Positions 9,736 through 19,739 of a DNA stretch of 64,000 nucleotides are shown here, one piece after another (position 1 is the first letter of the stretch; each line of letters begins with the position of its first letter). The notes below the pieces were generated by a model. The model did not search any database. It was not told where the DNA came from and saw only the letters and a list, made by a program, of their open reading frames with translations. A program made the translations under genes and the position numbers. The stretch is from Epiperipatus broadwayi. Taxonomy: Eukaryota; Onychophora; Udeonychophora; Euonychophora; Peripatidae. The stretch spans positions 1,114,001-1,178,000 of the forward strand of contig JAQFVV010000230.1 of the NCBI GenBank assembly GCA_028023455.1. Direction: 5' to 3'.

Positions 9736-10930
9736 AACAAATGCCTAATATTTTCAATTTCTTCCTTACATAATTTACAAAATAAATCACCCATATTTTT
9801 CCATTTACATGTATATTCTTTTGTAGCTAAAGATCCCGTTCGAGCCTTAAACAATAAACTACTTTCCTTACTATTATCATATATTAACTCATACCTAATA
9901 TTCTGTTTATTTCTATATATATTTAAACTCTTTTTACTCTCCATACTATTTCTCCATCTCTCTAACTCCCTAGTCTTTATTAATAAATTTATTCTTTTAT
10001 CCCATTCCTTACTACTATAACACTCAATAATCCTCTTAACACAATCATCCCATCTTTTGTACAAATATATTGATATAAATTTTTTATCCAAATCTTTTGC
10101 ATACCGCATTACCTTTCCCACCCATCTTGTTACCTGCCCTTTACTCATAACCCAATTAAATACTATTTTAGCTATTCTTTTATTATCCATAAACTGCAAT
10201 CTACCAAACATTTTCATTTTACTTTTTGCATCTCTCATATGAAAACTTGACCATCCCATTTCTCCTTGAATTGCCTCCCTTGCTGTCCATACTTCTGCAT
10301 CCAATGCATGTCTTCCTACTTTCCTTTGAGTTTTTTCTAAATAATCTAATATCTTTTTACTAACATATAATGCATCATTACCATATGTTAACCCTGCTAC
10401 TGCAACTCCTTTCCATATAATTCTAGCTACATCATATTTATTATATGAAAATACTGTTAATTTCTTTATCAATCCTTTTCTTTTCTTTGCTTCATTTATC
10501 AATTTTTTCTCCCATTCATCCAAATAATTTTTCTGATTACTTAAAATAATTCCCAAATAACTATATCTATTCACCACACTTAACTTAATATCTCCCAATA
10601 AAAATTCTACATCTTCTCTTTCCTCAGTATTAACCATCATTATATTTGATTTTTCTTCACTAAATTTAATCCCCATCTCTTTACCCACCCTTGCACATCT
10701 CCTCAACATAACTTCCATATCTTCTCTTTTTTCTGCACACAAAAATATATCATCTGCAAAAAAAAGACCTGACAAAATATATATTCCCTTACTACCTATT
10801 AACGGTATCTCTATCCCTCTTCCTAATCTTTCTATTGCTCTTTCCATTTCACTCAAATACAACACAAACAAAATAGGTGACATAGGGCTTCCTTGACTTA
10901 GTCCCACACCATTTTTAACTTTAATTGATT
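9723..10930 (-). pseudogene. LINE-A reverse transcriptase, motif B to zinc knuckle
   Basis: A 394-residue open frame without a genuine start. The first residues, GLSQGSPMSPILF, are the reverse transcriptase motif with the conserved Q-G-P. FADD at residues 50-53 is the catalytic motif C. Then come SYLGI (about residue 116) and a conserved C-terminal block with QRKVGRHALD and MGWSSF. At residues 377-389 lies CKLCKEEIENIRH, three ligands of a CCHC knuckle. No stop interrupts it, so this part decayed little. The enzyme would copy LINE RNA at the chromosomal nick (known for the family). The frame upstream is lost in an AT run near 10940-10960. Confidence 0.88.
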
Positions 10931-11392
10931 CTATATTCTCTAATTGATATATATATAATAATTATTTTCATATAATTTCTTAATAATATCTATTAAAGCT
11001 TCATCCATTCCCAAATTTGCTAAACTTATCCATAATCTATTTCTATTTACTCTATAATATGCCTTCTCTATATCTATAAAACTCATATATAACTGTTCAT
11101 CCATTCCCAAATTTGCTAAACTTATCCATAATCTATTTCTATTTACTCTATCATATGCCTTCTCTATATCTATAAAACTCGTATATAACTATTTATCTGC
11201 ATTCCTACTCATATCCATAAGTTGTGTAACTACAAATAAACTATCTCCTATACGTCTATCTAATCTAAAACCTCCTTGCATTTCAGACACTACATTATTC
11301 CCTTCCATCCATTTTACAACTTTACTAGCCACCATATACGAGAAAACTTTATATAAAACTGATGTTACCGCTATCGGTCTATAATTATTCAA
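10931..11392 (-). pseudogene. LINE-A reverse transcriptase, motifs 1 to A, with internal 96-bp duplication
   Basis: The frame 11392-11189 contains NYRPIAVTSVLYKVF and MQGGFR, the early motifs of non-LTR reverse transcriptases. It stops at a TAG where an in-frame CAG (Gln) is expected. The same frame then continues through motif A, FIDIEKAYDRV, with the first catalytic Asp. Motif A occurs twice because 96 bp (11001-11096 and 11097-11192) are tandemly duplicated in frame. The second copy in reading order has AYYRV instead of AYDRV. After motif A a shift within a TA run near 10950 leads into the next frame. Confidence 0.82.
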
Positions 11393-11430
11393 CTTTCTAT
11401 GATCCTTACTCTTTCCTTTAAATAATAACC

Positions 11431-12035
11431 TTACTCTTGTATTACTCCAACTCTATTCTGTGCCATTTTATTAAAACAGGATAACTTTACTTTTGCCCTA
11501 TAACCTAAATTCATTACCATCTCTGCTGCCCATCCATCTAAACCTCTTGCCCTCCCACTTTTCAATTTCTTCTCTACCTCATTTAGTTCATTTTCTGAAA
11601 AGCTAATATTCCCATTACTATATTCTTTCATATTTTCTAACATTCTATCATTCACATCTAACATCTTTTCTATATTCATTACATAACTATTTAAGATTCT
11701 CTCTAAATCTTCTCTAGAACTACACTCAGTTCCCTCATCATCTAGTAATACTAACTCTCTCTCCCCTACATTTTTCATTTTAATATAATTCCAAAATTTT
11801 TTACTTCCAACTCTTCCACTTTTATTAATATCCTCCAACAATTTACTATTCAATTTCATTCTCTCTCTATAAATATCTATTTTAGCCAACTTCTTCTTTT
11901 CTAAGTACTTTTCCCATTTAGCATTAATATCTTTTTCACTTTCCTTATTCTTAATAGCACACTTATATTCTCTACATGCTTCTTTCCTTTCTTTTACACT
12001 TTTACTAATTTCAGTATGTGGTTTGTGGCGCCACC
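11431..12035 (-). pseudogene. LINE-A linker between endonuclease and reverse transcriptase
   Basis: A Lys/Glu-rich frame. From 11889 it is continuous to 11431 and contains KKFWNYIK and ARGLDGWAAEM. The second is the conserved region just before the reverse transcriptase core. Upstream, the frame stays open through EISKSVKERKEACREYK and an HWWRHKP stretch near 12010-12035. This resembles the usual WW...I...ERK segment after the endonuclease. Homology ends there, so the 5' truncation point is estimated at about 12035. Confidence 0.75.
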
Positions 12036-12164
12036 AGTGAGTGAGTAATGCAAAGCTAGATAATTGTACACAGAATTCAGATAAAATCCCACTTTAAGGA
12101 TCCAATGCCACATTTTATAATATAAAAACAAAAAAATGATTATATTATTTTAAAAAGTTGTCTT

Positions 12165-12720
12165 AAATTTGACTATAGTTTGAGATTGTTGATAACTTTA
12201 AGTTAATGGTTACCATCTATATTTATAAACCTATTAAAGACTTGAGTAATTGGCTTTATTATCTTAGTAAATATATACTTGATATGGAATTTGGAAGTTA
12301 TAAATGATTATTTATTAGTCCATTTTCAGAATCTGAAAGTTATAATTGATTATTTATTAGTCCGTTTTCAGAACCTGGAAGTTATAATTGACAATTTATT
12401 AGTCTGCTTTCAGAACAGGTTATATTTGCCTGGTTAATGAGGTTTGTTTAAATTTCTTTGCACTATTAATCTCACACTTCTTGGTCAAGTTGCAGTCTGT
12501 AGTGTCTATATAAATATATCAGACAATAGATAAAGGTTGTACTATCTTTATTGTTAAAAGTGTTTGCCTTGACAACAGGTTGAGATTGTTGATAGTTTAA
12601 GGGCTGATTGTTATCATCTACATTTATAATCCCATTAAAGCATTGAGTAATTGTCTTTATTGCCTTAATAAAAATAAATATTAACTTGCCTGTATTCCAA
12701 TATTTTTCTATCATTCCCCT
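12165..12720. repeat. 42-bp tandem array (three units) between diverged direct repeats
   Basis: Three 42-bp units occupy 12293-12334, 12335-12376 and 12377-12418, each with AAGTTATAA and TTATTAGTC. On both sides lies a diverged direct repeat (about 12170-12285 and 12575-12690) sharing TTGAGATTGTTGATA, CATTTATAA and TTGAGTAATTG. A third, partial relative is near 25735-25800. The arrangement could be a solo element with terminal direct repeats. Confidence 0.65.
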
Positions 12721-13093
12721 GGTGGACATTTGAGTTAATAGTTCAACATTTTATTTAATGTTATGAATCAATAAATTGGACTTGATTTATTAGAAATATA
12801 AGTTGCAAATAAAAAACATCTTTAAAAACATATTTGAACTTTTCAAATATAGAAGAAAAAAAATAGTAAAATGAAATTAAATACATATATTTTTATTAAC
12901 TGATTGTTATAATTGTATTGAAAAAGATACATTATTTACTGGATAAAATTAATTTTTAAACATGAATGAATATTTATAAATTCATCATATTCTCTACAGT
13001 TCTGCACTATGGTATTTGACAAAGTGTAACAATTGTATTTTCTATTTTAAGGTTACATTGCATTTTAATTTGCATTTTTAAAAGTACAATATA

Positions 13094-13130
13094 CTCAAAT
13101 CCAAGACTCCTCACTGATGAAAGCTATACA
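13094..13130 (+). ncRNA. Truncated family F hammerhead (5' half)
   Basis: TCAAATCCAAGACTCCTCA followed by CTGATGAAAGCTA matches the 5' half of the ribozyme at 4879-4935. GAAA, stem III and the cleavage side are missing, so it cannot be active. Confidence 0.6.
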
Positions 13131-13374
13131 TATTATAAATATATATTTGTAATCAGTATAATAACTCTTACGAATAACTCCTGCACAAGTTCTGCTTGTT
13201 TGGAGTTATTTTCTTATATATATATAAATATTTGAAAACCAGGCACTCTTCACAAACCTGGAGCTTTAATTGTAAATATAGGGGATTTGAACTCAGACTT
13301 TCAAGCACCCACCAACTATCCATACTATTTCATACAACTGATACACATGACCACACACATGTAGAAAAGATAAA

Positions 13375-13431
13375 TAATCACCAATATAAGTATTTCATGC
13401 TAAACCAGCACTCATCAGTTGGTCCAGATTA
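13375..13431 (-). ncRNA. Hammerhead ribozyme motif, family A (left arm)
   Basis: On the minus strand: TAATC-TGG-ACCAA, CTGATGA, stem II TGCT-GGTTT-AGCA closed by a G-T pair, GAAA, stem III ATA-CT-TAT, cleavage triplet ATA, then TTGGT-GATTA. Inner and outer stem I helices pair perfectly. With the right-arm module this is one of the two best-preserved family A ribozymes in the window. Confidence 0.8.
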
Positions 13432-13608
13432 TCATCTCCCACACACACATATATAATCAGTGTTCAGTTTATATTAAGATAGCAAATCTTCACACTTCAA
13501 TGGACAGGCTTCAATATACTCCAACTTCCAACTTTTCAGCCATGGACTGGCTTTAATCTGCTCCAACTTCCAACTTTTCAGCCATATATATATATGTGTG
13601 GGAGATGA

Positions 13609-13665
13609 TAATCTGGACCAACTGATGAGTGCTGGTTTAGCATGAAATACGGATATTGGTGATTA
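13609..13665 (+). ncRNA. Hammerhead ribozyme motif, family A (right arm)
   Basis: TAATC 13609-13613, bulge TGG, ACCAA 13617-13621, core CTGATGA 13622-13628, stem II 13629-13643 with loop GGTTT, GAAA 13644-13647, stem III with a four-base loop, predicted cut after A13655, then TTGGT and GATTA. Stem I is fully paired. Outside it, AGAT and ATCT can extend the helix past a GA/TTT internal loop. Confidence 0.8.
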
Positions 13666-14249
13666 TTTATCTTTTCTACATGTGTGTGGTCAAGTGTATC
13701 AGTTGTATGAGATAGTAAGGATAGCTGGTGGGTGCTTGAAAGACTGAGTTCAAATCCCCTATATTTCTTATATATATTGTTTAATAAACAAATAAATAAA
13801 AAATACATTTGTAAGTTATCAAACAATAAATTTGAACATTTATTTTAATAATAGAATCAATTTACATATAATGAAAATTGAAAGTATTTTAAACAAAAAT
13901 ATAAAATTACTTTAACAGTTTGATTTAGTCATAAATTTCTGTAATTTAGATATTCATTATACACGATATTTATTATTTTATAGTTGGACTAAATACAAAT
14001 AGCATCGTGAAACAGCGCATATTTTATTTGCTAGAGTCATGAAAATATTTATTACAAATTATTGTACAAATAACAATAAAAAATACACTTATGTTTGACA
14101 TGATAAAAAGAGCTACATGTTTGGTATCAAACAGTCGCATGTGGCCGTGAACCATAGGTGGACAAGAGGGTAAATTCACTCTTCCGGCGCTCGAATTTCT
14201 TATAAACAATATAGCCATTCGATAATATATATGCACATATAAACATATA

Positions 14250-14362
14250 GTTTATTGTTCGGGAATGCGTAAGATGTTCGAGCAACGGAAGTGACAAACG
14301 CTGGGTTGCAATTTCATGGGCCTTGAACTCCAATCTGCGCTGTTTTACTATCCCCAAACCAT
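14250..14362 (-). mobile_element. SINE family D copy (tRNA-derived)
   Basis: Read on the minus strand it begins like a tRNA (CTGAATGGTTTGGGGATAGT, A-box-like), has GGAGTTCAAGGCCCAT, and then a tail with TCACTTCCG and TTCG...GAAC shared with copies at 17.2, 36.6, 57.5 and 60.1 kb. Box matches are approximate. No target-site duplication was identified. Confidence 0.55.
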
Positions 14363-14495
14363 TCAGGCAATATAGTAATTTATAAAACTCAATAATAATG
14401 ATAAAACTGTCAAATCATTTTATCTCTACATATAATTTTAAAAAGTCTACTGAAAAATTAAATCATATTGTTGTTTTTTTTATTTTTATTTTTTA

Positions 14496-14590
14496 AGTGT
14501 CATAGCATCGGCCGGGACGCAAACCCGCAACCCGGGCAACTGCCTGCAAGTGCAAGGCAGTCGCGCTGACCTCTCGACCACCAATGCACG
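14496..14590 (-). mobile_element. SINE family C copy (mini tRNA-derived SINE)
   Basis: Minus strand: a tRNA-shaped head starting GCATTGGTGGTCGAGAGG (A box TGGTCGAGAGG), an elongated anticodon-arm region ACTGCC...GGCAGT, then a B-box region GCGGGTTTGCG, ending CCGATGC. The 7-bp acceptor stem GCATTGG/CCGATGC can still pair. A short tail with TATGACAC and A-rich sequence follows. Total length is about 95 bp, which is very short for a SINE. Confidence 0.75.
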
Positions 14591-14599
14591 ACATCATAT

Positions 14600-16300
14600 T
14601 GTTTTTATTAAGAAGATTTTCTTTTTTCTCTTTTGTCTGGCGCTTTAAAAGAATTCGGATTTTCAACTGATATCTATATTCAGAAGCAGCACCTTTTAGA
14701 AATTGTCCAATAAGATTTCTCTTAAGGATAAGCTCATTCATCAAAAGTGGCTTAACGATGTCCGATTGTACTGACCGGCCTCGAACGTTCCACCTTGTTA
14801 TACCAGATCTCACCTGTATTGTTGAGAAATAAAAGACGTTTGCATGTCTATCAAAGCAGGGCCATATCAGTGTTGGACTTGTCCGGATTCTACTAGCTGT
14901 CTGTTTCTTGACATTCCAAACAGTTGCCATTAAGTTGTCCAGCGATAATTGAAGCGTTAAGGTCACGATTTACGACTAGCCGTTAAACATTTAGATTTTA
15001 CAATAAAGTTATTTAAATACGTCAAATTCTAAAATGTTCACATATTATTTAGGATTATGATTATTTTGTTTATTAAATTTTATTTCTTAAATGTAAAATA
15101 TATCAAGGTGGAATATATTAAAAATATGAAAAATAAATAACCTGGTGTTTTAGTGGTTGAAAGATAAATAAGGTAAGTCATTTTTAATAGTCGTAAATTA
15201 ATAAGTAAGGAATCGTTTTCCGTGAAGTGTTTCCGGTGATAGATTATCGTAGTATCTGACTTTTTAAGATAATGGTTGACATCTTATTCTTTATAATAAA
15301 GATAAGAGTGAATATAAAAAAAGATATGCGCTAGCTAACGTTTGATTTCTGTTATAAGAAAAGGAAATAATCGAATAGCTTTATTGTCCGGAAATTGATA
15401 GGAATTTCGAGAGTAGAAAATACCAGAACTGGGATCAATCCGAGTGCCTTATTCTTTGTGTCTGATTCGCTACGCAAGGTTTAACTAATTTGTATATTTA
15501 AAATTAAATGAATTCCTGCTTGAAAAAAAAAAAAAAGAACTATTAAAAAGTATCCAAAATTATTAACAAACTATAATTGATAATTTTGGCAATTATATAC
15601 GTTTAAATGATATTCTAGTAAATAAGTAATCGAATAGATAGTTGAACCGGAGGTTAAGCGACATTCCAACAACTTAAAAGGACAGGTTAATAAGCTTCTA
15701 TCCATAGATCTTTAGTTCTCAAGGTCTATCATTTTTACTTTTATATTAAACCGCGCAAAGCTATGTAAACAATACGAATTTGGGTTAATAATATAGCTCT
15801 AAAATTTAGATGCTATAATAAATTCTGTAGTGGCCTGCAATGGTAAATTATTATTAACGATGATCAAACGTTATCGCTTGATTGTAATATTTTATCGTTG
15901 TAGCTGCTCTATCTTCCTTCGGGCAGACAACTTAATACGTTCCATCAGCGTGAGATGGATGAATATTTGAGAGAACACTAAAATAAACTTCTGTGTGTGG
16001 TTTTTTTTTTTTTTTGATAGGGGCATGGATCTTAAGAAACATTATGCGCTTAAAGTAAAAAAAAACAAAAAACGCAATCATTAATATCCCGTAAGATCCG
16101 GATTGAATTACAGAAATATCTAATTTATATATACACTATATTCATTTCTGTGTTAGCATGTCTTTAATATCTAAAAATAGCGACAATTGCGTTATAATGT
16201 TCTAATATATTTTTTTTTATATAATCAACTGATCGTACTTTTTCAGCATATAGCTGCAAACATTGATGGAGTATCGGGGTGTGTCAACCAATAGTCATAT
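14600..16300. other. CpG-retaining, low-repeat stretch with one possible exon
   Basis: This stretch shares no repeat with the rest of the window and keeps more CG dinucleotides than its surroundings. On the minus strand an open frame runs from about 14966 to 14820 and meets CAACAATACAG/GTGAGATC, a good 5' splice-site match. No homology is recognised, and the frame continues into SINE sequence if unspliced. It could be an upstream exon, a regulatory stretch, or simply young unique DNA. Confidence 0.3.
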
Positions 16301-17221
16301 ATAATCAAAATTTGGAATTATGTTGCTTATTTTACAAAATGTGTTACATACGCTTTAAAAGACTTCCATTGAAGAGATGTTAAAAGATCTGGAAAAGTCC
16401 ATATACCTGGAAAACATCCACATGGGAGTTGGATGCACGAGATAAAAAAAAAAAAAAATTGCAAAATAATGTGGAGATGAGAAACTAGGAACCAGAATGG
16501 CTGTAATAAATAATAATAATAAAATTCATGAATTACAGTTTGATAACTTTTAAAATAAATAATGTATTGAAATATTGTGAGATTATAAATTTATTATACA
16601 CTGACTGACACTAAATAGTAATATTGTACTGTAGAATTCTTGCATATTTATGGAGTGTAGGTATTGCTTAATCTAGGGCACAAAAAAGTCTTTATGTGAT
16701 TGAGAAAAAGTAAGAAAAGAGCCATGAGCGGTTTAGTCCAGTGTGAAAGAGATTGCCCTAGAGCTGAAAGTTCCTGAACTAAATCCTAACTAAAAAAAAA
16801 CCTTAGTTTGGCCCATCACTATGGAGATTAAGTATTACATGAGTTGAACATGTCGTAAATATATTTACAATATGTTCTTATTGGAAAACAACAGTTCTGG
16901 GTTAATTCCCAAATGGATGAAGTAAAAGGAGAGAGTTTATCAGTCTGGGAATTGGAGATAAAAAGTAAATATTACAGTAATAACAAGAACTATTTGGTAG
17001 AATCCCCACTAGGCATTAAAAAAATGAGAGATCATAAAGGCACACAACTAAAATAAGCCCAACAAACTGAGATTCCATTGAATATGATTTATTAATACTC
17101 TACATCATTAAAAAAAACCATATCAATTGCTCAAGAAGAGATGTGACACTTGAATACCCAAGCAAAATAATTGAATAGTTTACTGATTTGGAATTAGAAT
17201 TCCAAGTAGTCATGCCCCATA

Positions 17222-17352
17222 AAGTAATTGAGCCATTTATTGCTAGGAAGTTCATAAGAAGTATAGGCTCCGGAAGTGATGGGATGGAACTTCAATCAAT
17301 GAACTTTAAACTCCTGAATCCAGTATTCCATCATTGCATCAAACCATTATAG
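17222..17352 (-). mobile_element. SINE family D copy (decayed)
   Basis: Contains the complement of the family D tail (AGTTCATAAG, CCGGAAGTGA) followed by AACTTTAAACTCC and CATCATTGCATCAAACCA, the tRNA-like head on the minus strand. Ends are not sharp. Confidence 0.5.
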
Positions 17353-17573
17353 GGAACACACACAATTTTTATCCATTTTAATGCATTTTTTTTACTTTTC
17401 TGGGCTGGAAATTTATCTAAAAACCTGTGCTTTTTAAATCTAACATTCCATCAATAAACTAATTAGCACACGACTACAACAATAGTCATGGTTCAAAGTA
17501 GAATACCTGAAGTGGCAATATTAATGCATAAGTACCTCCAGAGTAGTATATATCTATTAAAAGCTGATACTCA

Positions 17574-17925
17574 ATAATATTAATAATTTTTATTAGTCAT
17601 TGATTAGACTAGAGATTATCCAATAATGAATGATATTTCTATAGTGTAATTTTCACTACACCACTCTCATGCAAAATAGGGACTGGTTTCTATTTATTTT
17701 TAACATCTTGTGGATTTTGGTCTGGGTGAACTGACGAGTACTGATTCCCATGAAATGTGCATCTGGGGATTGTATATCTTTTCCACATGTTTTTGGTTAT
17801 ACGCTTATGATTACATCCCTCCACATGGTGTTAAAAATGGATAGAAACCAGTCCCCATCTTGTGAGAGAGTGGTGTATTGAAAATTACACTGCAGAAATA
17901 TTATTCATTATCTAATGCTCAATAT
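17574..17925. mobile_element. Family B hammerhead element, two-armed
   Basis: An inverted-repeat element with arms different from family A. Left arm 17574-17712 starts ATTAATAATTTTTATTAGTC and contains ATTTTCACTACACCACTCTC and GGGACTGGTTTCTAT. Right arm about 17828-17925 has the complements (ATAGAAACCAGTCCCC, GAAAATTACACTGCAG). Between them is one degenerate plus-strand hammerhead. The central block GAACTGACGAGTACTG...CATGAAAT is plainly related to the core of family A, although the flanks are not. Confidence 0.72.
17718..17772 (+). ncRNA. Degenerate hammerhead motif, family B
   Basis: The core CTGACGA (17731-17737) is valid because position 7 of the core may vary. GAAA is at 17752-17755 and the cleavage triplet ATC ends at 17763. 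Stem II no longer pairs and inner stem I is disrupted, so it is probably inactive. Confidence 0.5.
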
Positions 17926-18271
17926 ATGTCGAGTGGTTGAGCATGCATACATGCAAATGTACATGTGTACAGATAAAAGAAAGAAAATTTATTTTTGTGG
18001 CAAGATAGTTAAGGATGTGCACTCACATAAATATATGAACATTCTGTACAAATACAACATTAATTATATATGAAATGGAAACAGGAATAGCCGTAACCTG
18101 TGAGCTATGAATAAAGAAGTAATTAGCAGTCAATAACAAACAATAACACGATACATATATAGATGCAACCATGTGTATATATATTTTCATGTAGTGTATA
18201 TGTGAGTGTTAAACAGTAGTAAAATAGCCCACTGTGCATATATATTTATTTTTATGTACAGAATATATATT

Positions 18272-18440
18272 GGAAGAATTAAGAGACAAAGGGAGTTGGG
18301 CTGGACATATTTCTAGAAGAGATGATAATAGATCGACAGTGAAGAGGAGATGAAAGGCTAGAGATCGGATAAGATGGATTGAACTTGGAGAAACCTTCAT
18401 CCTGCAGTGAATCGGTAAATGGATGAAAATGATGATGATT
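18272..18440 (+). mobile_element. RTE-like LINE 3' tail (fragment)
   Basis: Encodes, in broken frames, the end of the reverse transcriptase ORF shared by the copies at 33.99, 35.2, 41.1, 41.6, 43.3 and 60.3 kb: a GWAGH-like segment, then sequence around CTTGGAGAAACCTTCATC, and TGCAGTGAATC. It ends in AAATGATGATGATTAT. A block of coding sequence in the middle is deleted relative to the others. Confidence 0.7.
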
Positions 18441-19579
18441 ATATGTATATATGAGTGTAAAAATAATACTAAAATAATCCACTGCAGGGACAAGTGTAAG
18501 AGGGACGATGGTAAGGGTTGAATACCTTTTCATTTTTCTTTATCCCCTTGTTGGATGATCAGATGGGTTGATTATGATTCAGTATCCGAAATAAAACTTT
18601 TTCTGATAAAAAATCTCAAAAGTTTTTGACCCGCCCGAATTCGAATCGAATTGTAGGCTGGAAGATAGCTACACGGCAGCATTAGGAGACTATTCATAAA
18701 GTACAATACAATATATTATAAATTTTGAATATGGAATACCAATATTTTCGTGCATAATATATTACAATATTATCTTTATGTTAAGAAACTGACTTTTAAA
18801 TCTTAATTTCTAGATCCGCGCTGGTTTCTAATCTATTATAATACGTAAAAAACAATAAGCTAAAAGATAGCAATAAAAAAGACTAATGGTTTTGTTGAAA
18901 TGCTTTCTAATTAAAGTGGTGGGAAAAGTCAAAGTGTCTGAGTTGCTTTATCAGCTTTGATCTCATACCTTCCATTTCATCTTTGATTCTCATGACTGAT
19001 GGGGTGGAAGGAAAGGCTTCTATCACATGTCAAGATCTGTTCTAAGAAGTTCTTTCTTAAAGATTTTGTGATTTATTGTACTGAACAGTGACAGGGGGAG
19101 AGATTGCCAGAGTGGCTTTAAAAGTGATGTCTTAATAAAATAAAATAAAAAGTGACATCGTTTGATTTATTGAAATCTTACTGGTGACTGGAATAAGGCG
19201 GCTTTAGGATGGGAACTGTTGAAAAACAAATGAATAGTTTGTAAAATGTTTCTATTGATGCCCAACATATTCTCAAAATCTGTTCTTATTTCCACAAACA
19301 ATTTTAAAACAAAATTTCGTTTTAAGTTCTTGTACTAACACAATTTATATATATGTATATTTCTAGCTATTCTTAGCTAGAGGGTTAAAACAAACAAACT
19401 CTCACTATTCGACATTCTACCAGCTTGGAAAGTGTTGCCCCCCCCCACCCGGGTTTCTTTAATTAATAGATAAATTGATAATGGAAAGATCTTTGACCGG
19501 CGGTATATTTCTAAAAAAAAAAAAAATGCACATTTGACTTTAAAAAAAACAAACTATATATATGCACGAAAGGCTTCGA

Positions 19580-19640
19580 AATGCAATCGCAATAACTTGG
19601 GTTCGAATCCTGGCCAAACAAACGTAAAAATATTTCAACG
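19580..19640 (+). other. Possible tRNA-derived repeat with B box
   Basis: TGGGTTCGAATCCTGG fits the Pol III B box. The upstream A box is not clear and no second copy was found in the window. It may be a SINE remnant. Confidence 0.3.
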
Positions 19641-19739
19641 GCTTGGGTTTTTCCCCCCTGGAAATGAGCCTATAATCAATCCAACTAATTATTCGATATT
19701 GATCAGTAAATGGGTATCTTCAAGTGTAAAATAAGAATG

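Larger units (their letters stand above)
9322..12035 (-). mobile_element. LINE-A copy 2: 5'-truncated non-LTR retrotransposon (longest copy)
   Basis: About 2.7 kb of a LINE on the minus strand. Upstream to downstream: a charged linker (frame open to about 12035, read to 11431), reverse transcriptase motifs (11392-9723), a C-terminal zinc knuckle, and a doubled 3' tail of about 85 bp per unit (9421-9504, then 9331-9412) ending in ATCAC-type repeats. The apurinic endonuclease domain and 5' end are absent, consistent with 5' truncation. The reading frame is broken at several points, listed in the entries below. Copies 1 and 3 are at 2.6 kb and 37.5 kb. From memory, the reverse transcriptase (GWSSF block after the catalytic domain) resembles LINE polyproteins common in ticks and other invertebrates. 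I did not assign a clade. Confidence 0.88.
13215..13766. mobile_element. Family A hammerhead element, best two-armed copy
   Basis: Two arms of about 170 bp (13275-13445 and 13596-13766) face each other around a middle of about 150 bp. The ends are AAATATAGGGGATTTG and its exact complement CAAATCCCCTATATTT. Each arm has a hammerhead module on the strand leading outward. The middle has AAGATAGCAAATCTTC and a 25-bp block ending TTTTCAGCCAT present twice. Left of the left arm lies the complement of the tail hairpin block CCAGG...CCTGG (13237-13262). Translating either arm outward gives nearly the same 60-residue peptide, which follows from the inverted repeat and is not evidence of a gene. GAGTTCAAATCCCC near the outer end fits a Pol III B box. 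Confidence 0.82.

Noticed and set aside
13196-13826. Two open frames on opposite strands encoding almost the same 60-residue peptide (FELxLSSTHQLS, HSSVGPDYHLPH)
   Set aside because: They are translations of the two inverted arms of one family A element and cover the ribozyme. Other copies are full of indels, so there is no sign of protein selection.
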